Assembly (NCBI RefSeq): GCF_032118995.1
Contig: NC_092651.1
Coordinates: 19,700,349-19,764,348, forward strand
Source: Asterias amurensis
Taxonomy: Eukaryota; Echinodermata; Asteroidea; Forcipulatida; Asteriidae
DNA length: 64,000 bases
Direction of reading: 5' to 3'
Shown one piece after another: positions 11,443-21,899 of the stretch; position 1 is the stretch's first letter, and each line of letters opens with the position of its first letter. A program made the position numbers and the translations under genes. The notes under the pieces are model-generated. The model was not told where the DNA came from and did no database searches. It saw only the letters and a program-made list of their open reading frames with translations.

Positions 11443-13200
11443 GTAAGTTTCTGTCATTTGTATTTATAGGAGACATACGCCTTTTGGCGACAGTTATTTT
11501 TTTAACTTTTATGCTCTCCTGGGCACCCCACTGTTGTTTTACTTTGTTTTCTTAAATATGTTTAATGTATGTATATGTGCTTGTAAATGTGATTGCCCGA
11601 ATAAATATTATTAAATATTATTATTTGATGTTAGCCCTGGAATTTCATCTTTGAAAGGGCAATGCCATTTTCATTTTGCAATGAAATCAATGGGAACATT
11701 TTGAAGGGGCACCAAGTCCAATTTAAGACCAGGGGCAACGGAGGGCATGGCCTCTGGGTGGTCTGCGTATCATTCCAGGTTTGTGATGAAACAAATCACT
11801 TTGGGAAAAACGTTGGCAATCTTCGGAAGTGAGTTGGCTAAAATCTTGTCGTGGCTGAGCAGAATAAGAGCACAGGACTTGGGCTCTGGTGCTACAGATC
11901 ACATCGGAGTGTGGGCTTGAGTCCCGGTCATGGCACTTGGGTCTTCGAGAAAATACTTTGCCATATTTGTCTTGTAGATGGGACATTAAAGCCATTACAT
12001 GTATACACTTTCGGTACAAAAAAGAAGAAAAAAAGTTCACAGATTTACAAATAACTTACAGGGTTTACAGAAGGAAATGGTGAAAGACTTCTCTTGAAAT
12101 ATTATTCCATGAAATGCTTTACTTTTTGAGAAAACATTAAAACAATATCAATTCTCGATAGCGAGAATTACGGATTTGGGACTTGGACAATACTGTTTAC
12201 CGAAACTGTATAATGGCTTTAAGCCATAGATCCTGTATGTCGGGATTAGAAGTGCACATACAGTAAAAGAACCCATGACACTTATCATTGAGGAGTCTGG
12301 GTTTACCCAATGACTAGAATAAAGTTGTCTAGTTACGGATCACAATTTCTTGGTTTGTGCAATTCATAATCATAGACATTAAACCAATGTTTGTACTAGA
12401 GAGATGGGCTGTTACCAGCATGGTTTTGCTCTTTTGGGAGTTTGCTGAGTTCCCTTGATCGGAGGGTCATCTAAACTAACAAACAAATAAACCCTAGTGT
12501 TTTTGGTGCATATACAGTGTAGCAATCACCCTGGTGTTTCGGGTTCCCATTGTTTTCTATTCCTTGGGTTTTTTTGGGTGAAGAATGTGATTTTCCTTGA
12601 GTGTTTAGAGCAAAGGATTTTACACAAAGTGAGCTGTGTGTTTGCAATCCGTGTTTAGGGATAAAACTGATACTCAAAATCTGTGTACTGTAATCAAACT
12701 TTGGCTGGTATATGGTAATTACTTTTTTTTGTTTGTTTTACTTATTTTTTTCAACATATCATTGTGTAGTCGGCGCTTCAGGAAACAGGGAGAGCAACTG
12801 TGCAGAAACAATCGGAAACGCCCTGCATGACATTGCAACTAAGAAATCTCTTAACCGGCCTCTCGAGGCTGACAATCGTCTGAGAGAAAGAGTGGCCAGC
12901 TTCTTCGAGATGACCTCAGACCATCAGAAGAGTTTCTTAGGTGGTCAGACTCCAGACTATCTGTACATCGATATACTGCAAGAGGTATTGGAGTCTTACG
13001 AGGTCATGGACAAGCCGATTGGAGAACTGCTTAGCCACTTGGGAAAAGAGAGCGGCGGCAAAACTGAAGACTTTGTTGAGATACTGGCCGAGTTTCATTC
13101 GACGTGCCAAAGTTGTGCCCAGGTTTGGCACCAGACTCATGGTGGGACGACGGTGTCCACTCATACGGCATGCAATGGAGTTGCAAGAGATATTGTTTAA
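11182..13200 (+). CDS. C-terminal exons of an unrecognised protein, possible death-fold tail
   Basis: Two exons, 11182-11442 and 12770-13200, join in phase 1 (Leu at the junction) and end at TAA 13198-13200. Exon one gives about 86 residues with an alternating hydrophobic stretch (MEVKVPNLREGFKYNFEIYK) recalling a beta-sandwich strand pair, FN3- or UPA-like. Exon two gives 143 mostly helical residues. Their pattern (LRERVASFFEM, then ILQEVLESYEV, then IGELLSHLGKE) resembles the later helices of UNC5-type death domains. I do not firmly recognise the protein. The strong acceptor at 11182 has the phase needed to follow the transmembrane exon ending at 5185, so this may be the cytoplasmic part of the EGF protein across a 6-kb intron. 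Otherwise it is a separate gene whose earlier exons I could not find. An internal acceptor at 11235 (phase 0) is an alternative start for exon one. Confidence 0.5.
11634..11755 (+). repeat. About 150-bp dispersed repeat, second copy
   Basis: Partner of 2321-2467 in opposite orientation. It lies in the intron of the unrecognised gene. Confidence 0.75.
11845..11990 (+). repeat. tRNA-derived SINE head fragment
   Basis: CGTGGCTGAGCAGAATAAGAGC (A box region) and GGCTTGAGTCCCGGTCATG (B box region), followed by GGCACTTGGGTC. Confidence 0.65.
11987..12222. repeat. Family AAGCCATTAGACC, internally deleted copy 2
   Basis: Same ends and core as 163-543, but it lacks the second arm interior. The left break of the 1,824-bp duplication is inside it, so a piece recurs at about 13953-14046. 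Confidence 0.75.
12770..13200 (+). CDS. Terminal exon, copy 1, of the unrecognised gene
   Basis: Acceptor CATTGTGTAG follows a T-rich tract. The reading frame continues from 11442 through LGASGNRESNC to VARDIV and a TAA stop. It lies wholly inside the first unit of the 1,824-bp duplication. Confidence 0.6.
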
Positions 13201-13405
13201 ACAGTACAGACCTGTACTACATGTAGGTAAGATTAAGGCCTTGTTATTTGTGCAACATCAAATGTTGCACAGATTTGTTGCCTTGAATTAACGGGGGAGG
13301 ACTTGTACAAGTTTAAATCTGTTTCAATTTTAGTTGGACTAGGTTTTCTGGACTAAGTGTGTATTGCACTGTGACTGGGTCTGGCAAATTCCTAAACTTT
13401 GACCA

Positions 13406-13545
13406 GGGGTCGATTTCACAAAGCGTTGTTGAACTCCTAACTTAGGACTAGTCCTGGGAGATGTTAAAAATTAAGACTAGTCCTAAGTTAGGAGATAATA
13501 CTAGTCTTAGACTATTCTTAACTTTTTTTTTGAAATCCACCCCTG
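13406..13545. repeat. Family GGTCGATTTCACAAAG, copy within duplication unit 1
   Basis: GGGGTCGATTTCACAAAGC to GAAATCCACCCCTG, with an inner inverted pair CTAACTTAGGACTAGTCCT. Repeated at 15230-15369. Confidence 0.7.
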
Positions 13546-14593
13546 ATTTTCAAGATGGAGATTTCGGTATTATCAAGAAAAATGAACAATGTTCTACAAT
13601 ATTTGAGACCATTTCTCAGTCCATCAGCAATGAGAATAAGCCACATTGCACGACGGGAAACACACACCTACATGTATGCACAATGCTTGCCGACCATTTT
13701 CGCCATTTTGTGAGTCAATATCTTTGCGACCAATTTGACTCCAATCTGGAGTTTGGGCTGATTCCTAAAATGGCAGACAAGATAATTGCGTTTTGAAATC
13801 GGTCAATGGGGTGAAATGAAAATCTAAAATAGGTCTCTGCAACCATTACATTTAGGACCCGTGCTACATTTTGTTTTTTCTGCATATTTAATCACAATAT
13901 AGATCTAAAATCTTGGTGCCAAAGGCGCCATATTGAACCTAAAGGATCAATTAGAAAACATTAAAACAATATCAATTCTCGATAGCGAGAATTACGGATT
14001 TGGGACTTGGACAATACTGTTTACCGAAACTGTATAATGGCTTTAAGCCATAGATCCTGTATGTCGGGATTAGAAGTGCACATACAGTAAAAGAACCCAT
14101 GACACTTATCATTGAGGAGTCTGGGTTTACCCAATGACTAGAATAAAGTTGTCTAGTTACGGATCACAATTTCTTGGTTTGTGCAATTCATAATCATAGA
14201 CATTAAACCAATGTTTGTACTAGAGAGATGGGCTGTTACCAGCATGGTTTTGCTCTTTTGGGAGTTTGCTGAGTTCCCTTGATCGGAGGGTCATCTAAAC
14301 TAACAAACAAATAAACCCTAGTGTTTTTGGTGCATATACAGTGTAGCAATCACCCTGGTGTTTCGGGTTCCCATTGTTTTCTATTCCTTGGGTTTTTTTG
14401 GGTGAAGAATGTGATTTTCCTTGAGTGTTTAGAGCAAAGGATTTTACACAAAGTGAGCTGTGTGTTTGCAATCCGTGTTTAGGGATAAAACTGATACTCA
14501 AAATCTGTGTACTGTAATCAAACTTTGGCTGGTATATGGTAATTACTTTTTTTTGTTTGTTTTACTTATTTTTTTCAACATATCATTGTGTAG

Positions 14594-15024
14594 TCGGCGC
14601 TTCAGGAAACAGGGAGAGCAACTGTGCAGAAACAATCGGAAACGCCCTGCATGACATTGCAACTAAGAAATCTCTTAACCGGCCTCTCGAGGCTGACAAT
14701 CGTCTGAGAGAAAGAGTGGCCAGCTTCTTCGAGATGACCTCAGACCATCAGAAGAGTTTCTTAGGTGGTCAGACTCCAGACTATCTGTACATCGATATAC
14801 TGCAAGAGGTATTGGAGTCTTACGAGGTCATGGACAAGCCGATTGGAGAACTGCTTAGCCACTTGGGAAAAGAGAGCGGCGGCAAAACTGAAGACTTTGT
14901 TGAGATACTGGCCGAGTTTCATTCGACGTGCCAAAGTTGTGCCCAGGTTTGGCACCAGACTCATGGTGGGACGACGGTGTCCACTCATACGGCATGCAAT
15001 GGAGTTGCAAGAGATATTGTTTAA
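14594..15024 (+). CDS. Duplicate terminal exon, copy 2
   Basis: Encodes the same 142 residues after the junction codon as the exon at 12770, with the same acceptor and stop. It could act as an alternative last exon with no change of protein, or be an inert or assembly-derived copy. No separate copy of the preceding exon accompanies it. Confidence 0.45.
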
Positions 15025-15779
15025 ACAGTACAGACCTGTACTACATGTAGGTAAGATTAAGGCCTTGTTATTTGTGCAACATCAAATGTTGCACAGATTT
15101 GTTGCCTTGAATTAACGGGGGAGGACTTGTACAAGTTTAAATCTGTTTCAATTTTAGTTGGACTAGGTTTTCTGGACTAAGTGTGTATTGCACTGTGACT
15201 GGGTCTGGCAAATTCCTAAACTTTGACCAGGGGTCGATTTCACAAAGCGTTGTTGAACTCCTAACTTAGGACTAGTCCTGGGAGATGTTAAAAATTAAGA
15301 CTAGTCCTAAGTTAGGAGATAATACTAGTCTTAGACTATTCTTAACTTTTTTTTTGAAATCCACCCCTGATTTTCAAGATGGAGATTTCGGTATTATCAA
15401 GAAAAATGAACAATGTTCTACAATATTTGAGACCATTTCTCAGTCCATCAGCAATGAGAATAAGCCACATTGCACGACGGGAAACACACACCTACATGTA
15501 TGCACAATGCTTGCCGACCATTTTCGCCATTTTGTGAGTCAATATCTTTGCGACCAATTTGACTCCAATCTGGAGTTTGGGCTGATTCCTAAAATGGCAG
15601 ACAAGATAATTGCGTTTTGAAATCGGTCAATGGGGTGAAATGAAAATCTAAAATAGGTCTCTGCAACCATTACATTTAGGACCCGTGCTACATTTTGTTT
15701 TTTCTGCATATTTAATCACAATATAGATCTAAAATCTTGGTGCCAAAGGCGCCATATTGAACCTAAAGGATCAATTAGA

Positions 15780-17545
15780 TGTTGTTAAATAGTAGTTGTC
15801 TGTCGGCATGATCTGTTTTTGTTTTCGTAATTTTGTGCATTTTAAGTGCAAGATTTACATTCAACGAGCAGCTGTATTTACCTCATATAATTCAATATCA
15901 AACTCCAAAACTTGTCCACTGTTGTCGTCCATCTTTACATTTTCCTGTGGTTAGCACAGGTTTAATAGCAGTGCTAGTTGTTGCACACTTCAGTTACATA
16001 CCAAATCCATAAAAACCAAGTATATCCAATGGAGTGGGTTTTGGAGGATTGGGAGTTGTTTGGGATAAAATATGGGACATGACAATGTTTCTTTTGCCCT
16101 TTTAAAGATGATATTCCAGGCCCGACATCACATACATGTCAAACCCATTGCATTTGACGTCACACTCTCAAAAAGGAGCCAGATCATTGGACAGTAGCTG
16201 TCCTCTGTGCGTAAAAACGTGTATCGTTTTGCGTTATACAAGGGGGAGCTATCGATTTCTTAAACGATACAGGACGCGTCTCCGAACAAGGCAAGTAATT
16301 TTGGGTGGCAACTTTCTTTTTATGCATATTTGTATACTATTTTGACACCCAAAATCACACCCATGATAGGAACATGTGATACGCTGCACGCATTGCAAGG
16401 GGTCTATAACCAAATCCATAAAAAACAGGTATTAAATCCATGGAGTTGATTTTGAAGGATAGGGAGTTGTTTGGTATAAAATATGGAAATGACATGTTTC
16501 TTTTTGCGGATTGTTTCGTATGTAGATTTTCATTTTACAAAATGAGTATACGTAAAATGCATGAGTAGGAATTCATTTTTTTTTTATTTAGGGGACAGTA
16601 ACAACAATCAAGAAAGGAAAACCTCATTGTCATTTGCATTATAAGACATTGTTAATAAACATTTATTTGCCAAAGAAGTAGGGATACCTTTTTGTATGTG
16701 CATGCAAAAGGGGGAGGAGCTTCATGAAATTATGTTCTTTTCTTCATGGATGCTATGTCCCAAGCCAACAACTCTGTTTAATGTATTTAACTTATGAAGC
16801 AATATTCATATTCAAGGGAAATATTATTTACAATTTTATTTAATTGTAGTTTTTTTTTGACAGCTTTGAGATTGTTCGAAAGCATTCATATCTTGCCAGT
16901 TGTTGCCACCAACTTTATATATGGAAAATAGCTTCAAAATATTATTTATCATCATTTTTCTGCAGTTGAATATGGATTTACTGTACATACGTACAATATA
17001 AATGTTTCTTCAGTCATAAATGTTCTAAAACAAAGATACTTTGCAGTAGCCTTGCATCAACAAATTTGGTCTTGCTCAAGAAATGAAACAGTGGAATTTA
17101 AAGAAATACTGCTTATAAGTGCTAACTGAAACTGCTCAATAAAATTACATTTAACTAGAAAATACCACAAACTAAAAGTGTACCTAAAATTTTTGAAGAG
17201 AAATGGCACTATTTTATTACAGATTTTTTACAAAGAAAAAACTTGAAATAATTCGTAAAAACAAATGTATAAGGTTCGTTATTCAGAACCTTACTGTGTG
17301 CTACATGATTTGTACGAGTCATGTACAGTACTTACCCAATAACATACAGTATAATGTTAATTACCATTGATGCAAGCATTATAACTATTATTTCTGAATT
17401 ATATTGAATTGGTTTAAGAGCAAGGTAGTTTAAACCTTATCAGATAATAACGATGCAAGGAGTAGTGTGCTGCAAAGTTGGTGGGTTTTAGTGATTTTAC
17501 ACAACACACAAAGTCAACGAATGTTTTGCAACTCATTGTTGACCA
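15780..17545. other. Non-coding stretch after the tandem duplication
   Basis: AT-rich, no family motif in any frame. A loose pair of related sentences (CCAAATCCATAAAAA, GATAGGGAGTTGTTTGG) occurs at 16001-16080 and 16408-16490, suggesting an old local duplication. Confidence 0.5.
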
Positions 17546-17546
17546 A

Positions 17547-17731
17547 TAGATTGATCCATTAGGCTCCGCCCATGGCGCACATTTGAGCCTCTCCAATGCC
17601 ATTCTGCTCTACTCTGCGGTGCGCCAAGCATTTGCGCACGCACGTCAGACTTTATTTTGTCAGACTTTTGGTGGCGCAATGGGTTGTGATTGGTCAATAC
17701 GCAATGGGGCGAAGCTTAATGGATCGGTCTA
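17547..17731. repeat. MITE-like element with TAGA-TGATCCATTA ends
   Basis: TAGATTGATCCATTAGGCTC and GAAGCTTAATGGATCGGTCTA are inverted, about 185 bp, enriched in GC relative to the flanks. Confidence 0.75.
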
Positions 17732-17796
17732 ATATACATCATTTTGAATTGAATAGATGAAAAGATGGGTATTCATATCGGCTGCTCTGTTGATGT

Positions 17797-18103
17797 TTAA
17801 AGGCAATGGACACGTTTGGTAATTATTCAAGATAGTTGTTAGCATAAAAACTTGCTTTGTAACGAACAATGTAGAGCTGTTTATAGTATACAACTTTGTG
17901 AGAAACGACTCCCTCTGAAGTAACGTTTTTAAGGAAGAGGTAATTTCTCATTCAAATAATAAAAACTTCAGCTGACGCCTTTTTTTTATGAATCTGAAAG
18001 CACACAAATTTGTGCAACAGATGTGTTTTCTTTTCTTTCATTATTCTCTTGCAATTTCGATGACCAGTTGAGTAAAATTACCACAGGTGGTCCGGTGCCT
18101 TTA
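17797..18103. repeat. Family GGCAGTGGACACTATTGG, diverged copy 3
   Basis: Left end TTTAAAGGCAATGGACACG; right end GGTCCGGTGCCTTTA. Contains the shared GAAACGACTCCCTCTGAAG core. Confidence 0.7.
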
Positions 18104-19142
18104 GAGTTAACCCATAAAGTCAATGTACATGTTAGGTGGAGTACTAACAGCCACACCAACAAATGGTAACATTTTCTGAACATTTTCCCAGTGTATTATT
18201 TAATGATGAATTTTCAGTTTATAATTGTCTTCCAATTTGTTAATAATTATACTAATTACAAATGTAAATTCTATAAATCATACAAGGCCAATGTTGATTG
18301 ATCATTCAAAAATGTTGGTTTTTACATTCGTCGTAAAGTGAAAACTACCGATTTTAGTTATACTACAAGTGTGATGTGTGTAAAGCCTTGTTCATGCTTC
18401 CAGCGAATGCAACACAAATTTTGATGTTACAAATTCGCAACGAAATATTTGCAACAGTGTTTAACACCTGGTAGACTTTCGTTGCAAAAAAATAGCCATG
18501 TGACGTCAAAATTCGCTTCACATTCCCATTGAAGGAAGTGTGAGCTGGGCTTTGTACAGACAAATTTAGCATGTCTGCATTTCATTATGAGACAAGCCAA
18601 AGGCGTATCATGAGCGAATAGTGTAGACATGCTGCGCACAACTCTCAGCCAATCAATGCAGAGTTTTGTGACGAAAGCAATATATGGATGCAACATCCTC
18701 CAATCACATGACAACTATCTTATTGGTTGTTAAACAAAGGGATAAATCCCATGGCTGTTGGCCAATCAGAGGAGAGGATTAAAAAGTACACCCTGGTTCA
18801 TCTTGAGATGCAACTCAATCTTAAATATGCCTTCTACCCTGAAATATTTATATTATAAAAAGATTTTGTATTCCATCCATTTTAACTTTTAAAAAGAAAA
18901 AAGAAAAAGAAAATAAGATTGATCAGTCAGTTGAGCTTGTAAGATGTGATCTTGGTTACCATGACAACTGTTGATTCTTAATGATTAATGTGTGCTACTT
19001 TCAATATGTGTGCTTTAAAAGCCAGTCTATTAAATGTATGTTCTACTGTATATTAAACTTTATTCCTGCAATCAGGGTGTGTGTGTTGCCTAAGTGGAGT
19101 GCAACTCTTTACAATCAGTTAGATTTTCAAAGTTTGTGCTCA

Positions 19143-19295
19143 GGGGCTGATTTCACACGGAGTTAAGATTGGTCTTATAGCTGTGTATCAATCTGAATTG
19201 CTAAGCAACATGTGGTGTCACAACACAAATCACTATGGTAATACTGACAGCTCATCTTAAGATGAATCTTAGTGCTTTGTGAAATCGACCCCAGA
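19143..19295. repeat. Family GGTCGATTTCACAAAG, third locus
   Basis: GGGGCTGATTTCACACGGAG and GCTTTGTGAAATCGACCCC are inverted. Confidence 0.7.
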
Positions 19296-19472
19296 TGTGT
19301 TTTTCTAAGAACATTATTTTACCAAGTAGAGACATAAACCAGCCAAAATGAAAGAAAAAATTATTTTTTGTTGTCACTCTTCTTTGCTTTATACCTGAGG
19401 GACACTTTTTAATAACTTTGTACAAACTTTGATTGGGTTTATACTATTATGACTCTGTGACCTCATCTGCAC

Positions 19473-19668
19473 AGGGACACATTTCAAAATGTGCTAAAGC
19501 AGAAAAAATTTCTTAACAATTGTCTGCTAAGCAGAAATGAGCAGGGTACCAGCCACATATAAAATATGTGATATGGTAGTTTAGCTGGTAACATTATTCT
19601 GGTAAGCATAATTTGTTTGTGCTTAGCTCAATGTTGTGCTTAAGCAGCTCCATGAAATTGGGCCCTGG
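19473..19668. repeat. Family GGGCCCAATTTCAT, copy 3
   Basis: Left end decayed (GGGACACATTTCAAAATG); right end CATGAAATTGGGCCCTGG. Confidence 0.75.
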
Positions 19669-19879
19669 TCTCAATGTCCGGTGGAAATGCTCTGAAAAAG
19701 TTGTATGGAAGACCAAACTTTGCTTAGCAAAAGTAGGTTACCAGCCTACATTTCTAGGTGATATACGATTCTCTTTGGAGCCGGCCAATATTTGCTAAGC
19801 AGATACTCTTTGGAGACATTTTGTTTTGTTGTGGCTAAGCAAAAGCCCAATTCTATTCGAGAGATTCATTATCTTTGTG

Positions 19880-20251
19880 TTAAAGCCATTATACACTTTC
19901 GGTAAACAGTATTGTCCAAGTCCCACACTTCGTGTATCACAACTTATATATAAAATAACAATCCTGTGGAAATTTAGGCTCAATCGGACATCGGAGTCGG
20001 GAGAAAATAACGGGAAAACCCACTCCTGTTTTCGCGCGTTTCGCCGTGTCATGACATGTGTTTATAACAAATCCGTAATTCTCGTTAACGAGAATTTATA
20101 TTGTTTTACCGTTTTCTCAAAAAGTAAAGCATTTCATGGACTAATATTTCAAGAGAAGTCTTTCACCATTACCTTCTGTGAACCCTGTAAATTATTTGTA
20201 AATCTGTGAACTTTTTTTTTTTCCTGTACCGAAAGGGTCCAATGGCTTTAA
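19880..20251. repeat. Family AAGCCATTAGACC, copy 3 (inverted orientation)
   Basis: Begins TTAAAGCCATTATACACTTTCGG and ends GGGTCCAATGGCTTTA. Its interior is the reverse complement of the 163-543 element. Confidence 0.8.
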
Positions 20252-20956
20252 TATAATCCAGGCCAGCTGAATTCCCAGGCTTTTTTTCCTGCATGCTTTG
20301 TACAACCTTTCCAAAAACACGTTATTGTTGAGAAGTACATGTGATACTCGGTTTATTATATTTGTTCAACCCCTGAATTCTTGTTAGTGTATGCTTGATT
20401 TACCTAGGCAAGGGCATTTAACAAAGCAAACCAAAGTGGCAATATTCACATTGACATGGTATATGGTTTCTCATAAAACTCTGCTATACTCGATGAACTG
20501 AATCTGGTAAACAATGTCAGTATTATAGCATGGAGGAAGGGTATTGGATAGGGTTTGTGTATTTAAGTTTTTTATGTTGGAGACGATTTTACAAGGCACC
20601 CTGGACACTACAAAAAATATTCTCCTTTCACACGAGGTATATTTTGTAAATGTTACAACCATGCTACACTTAAGCATGGGACCCTTGCTAAAATTGGTGT
20701 CATGTGAAATGGGCTTTTTGTGCGAGTTGGTGTGATGTTTCATTTGGGATGCTTTGCAGACTAAAATTCAGGTTCAGATTCAGAACTGTGTTTCTGTTTG
20801 AACATGACAATCTTGCAATATAATTTAGTAAACTGTCCATGGGAGTCAAAGTTGACTTTATAGATGAATGTGTTGATTATAGAATGATTTTCATTGATAA
20901 ACATTCAATACTTTATTTCACAATTTTTCTGTTGAATTACTACTACCTTATTTACA

Positions 20957-21330
20957 TTAAAGGCAGTGGACACTATTGGTAATTACTCAAAATAGTTATT
21001 AGCATCAAACCTTTCTTGGTGACGAGTAATGGGGAGAGGTTGCTGGTAACAAACATTGTGAGAAACGGCTCCCTCTGAAGTGCCATAGTTTTCGAGAAAG
21101 AAGTGATTTTCCACGAATTTGATTTCGAGACCTCAGATTTAGAACTTGAGGTCTCGAAATCAACCATCTAAACGCACACAACTTCGTGTTTTCTTTCATT
21201 ATTATTTTGCAACTTCGATGACCGATTGAGTTCAAATTTTCACAGGTTTGTTATTTTATGCATATGTTGAGATACACAAACTGTGAAGGCTAGTCTTTGA
21301 CAATTACCAATAGTTTTCACTGCCTTTAAA
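20957..21330. repeat. Family GGCAGTGGACACTATTGG, copy 4
   Basis: Near full length, with inverted ends and a central palindromic pair around GAGACCTCAGATTTAGAA. Confidence 0.85.
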
Positions 21331-21536
21331 TGAAACTGAATGGGTGTGCTGTGTGCAAGATTTTTTTGTTTACATACTCAACCCTTTGTCCAATGCCCAA
21401 AGCTGCCCATCTTAAAGGGGCTCTGCCGTCATGGTCATAGTCTGCTTGTGGCTGGACATTGAAGCAAGAACGCTCACACCCACGCGCACTCGTTGAACGT
21501 CGCTTCACAATATTAAAGGGCGTTGTCATTGGGGAG

Positions 21537-21768
21537 ATTTAGCTGCACGTCACGCGAGCAAATGCGTGAACGTCAACGTCAGAAAATGTGTTGTTAAAAT
21601 CGCACACTTGTAGCATACGTGAAGTTACCATTTTTCGCGTCAGATACGTTCGTGCAGACGTCATACATACGCATGAAATAAGCCCAAAGTGGTGACGTCG
21701 CCTAGAAACAACACAATTTGTTGACGTTCACGTTCACGCATTGCTCGCGTAACGTGCAGCTTAACTTA
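21537..21768. repeat. GC-rich MITE-like element with long inverted ends
   Basis: TTTAGCTGCACGTCACGCG and CGCGTAACGTGCAGCTTAA, extended by inner pairs TGCGTGAACGT and ACGTTCACGCA. About 230 bp and noticeably CpG-rich against an AT-rich background. Confidence 0.8.
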
Positions 21769-21899
21769 CCTATTTCATCATCATCGCGCGCTCGTAAGTA
21801 TTAAACTGGGTGAGAATTCAGAATTGAGCGTTTGGGCTCTTAGACTCGCTGAGTTCACGGCGACAGTGTCCCTTTAAGCAAAGCAATACTATTGGGTAA

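Larger units (their letters stand above)
12129..15779 (+). repeat. 1,824-bp direct tandem duplication, two copies
   Basis: Unit 1 is about 12129-13952 and unit 2 about 13953-15776. The same bases recur at an offset of exactly 1,824, including every open frame compared. The trinucleotide AGA is shared at the breakpoints (12129-12131, 13953-13955, 15777-15779), a short microhomology. The left break falls inside a hairpin repeat. I saw no difference between the copies while reading. Confidence 0.95.
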
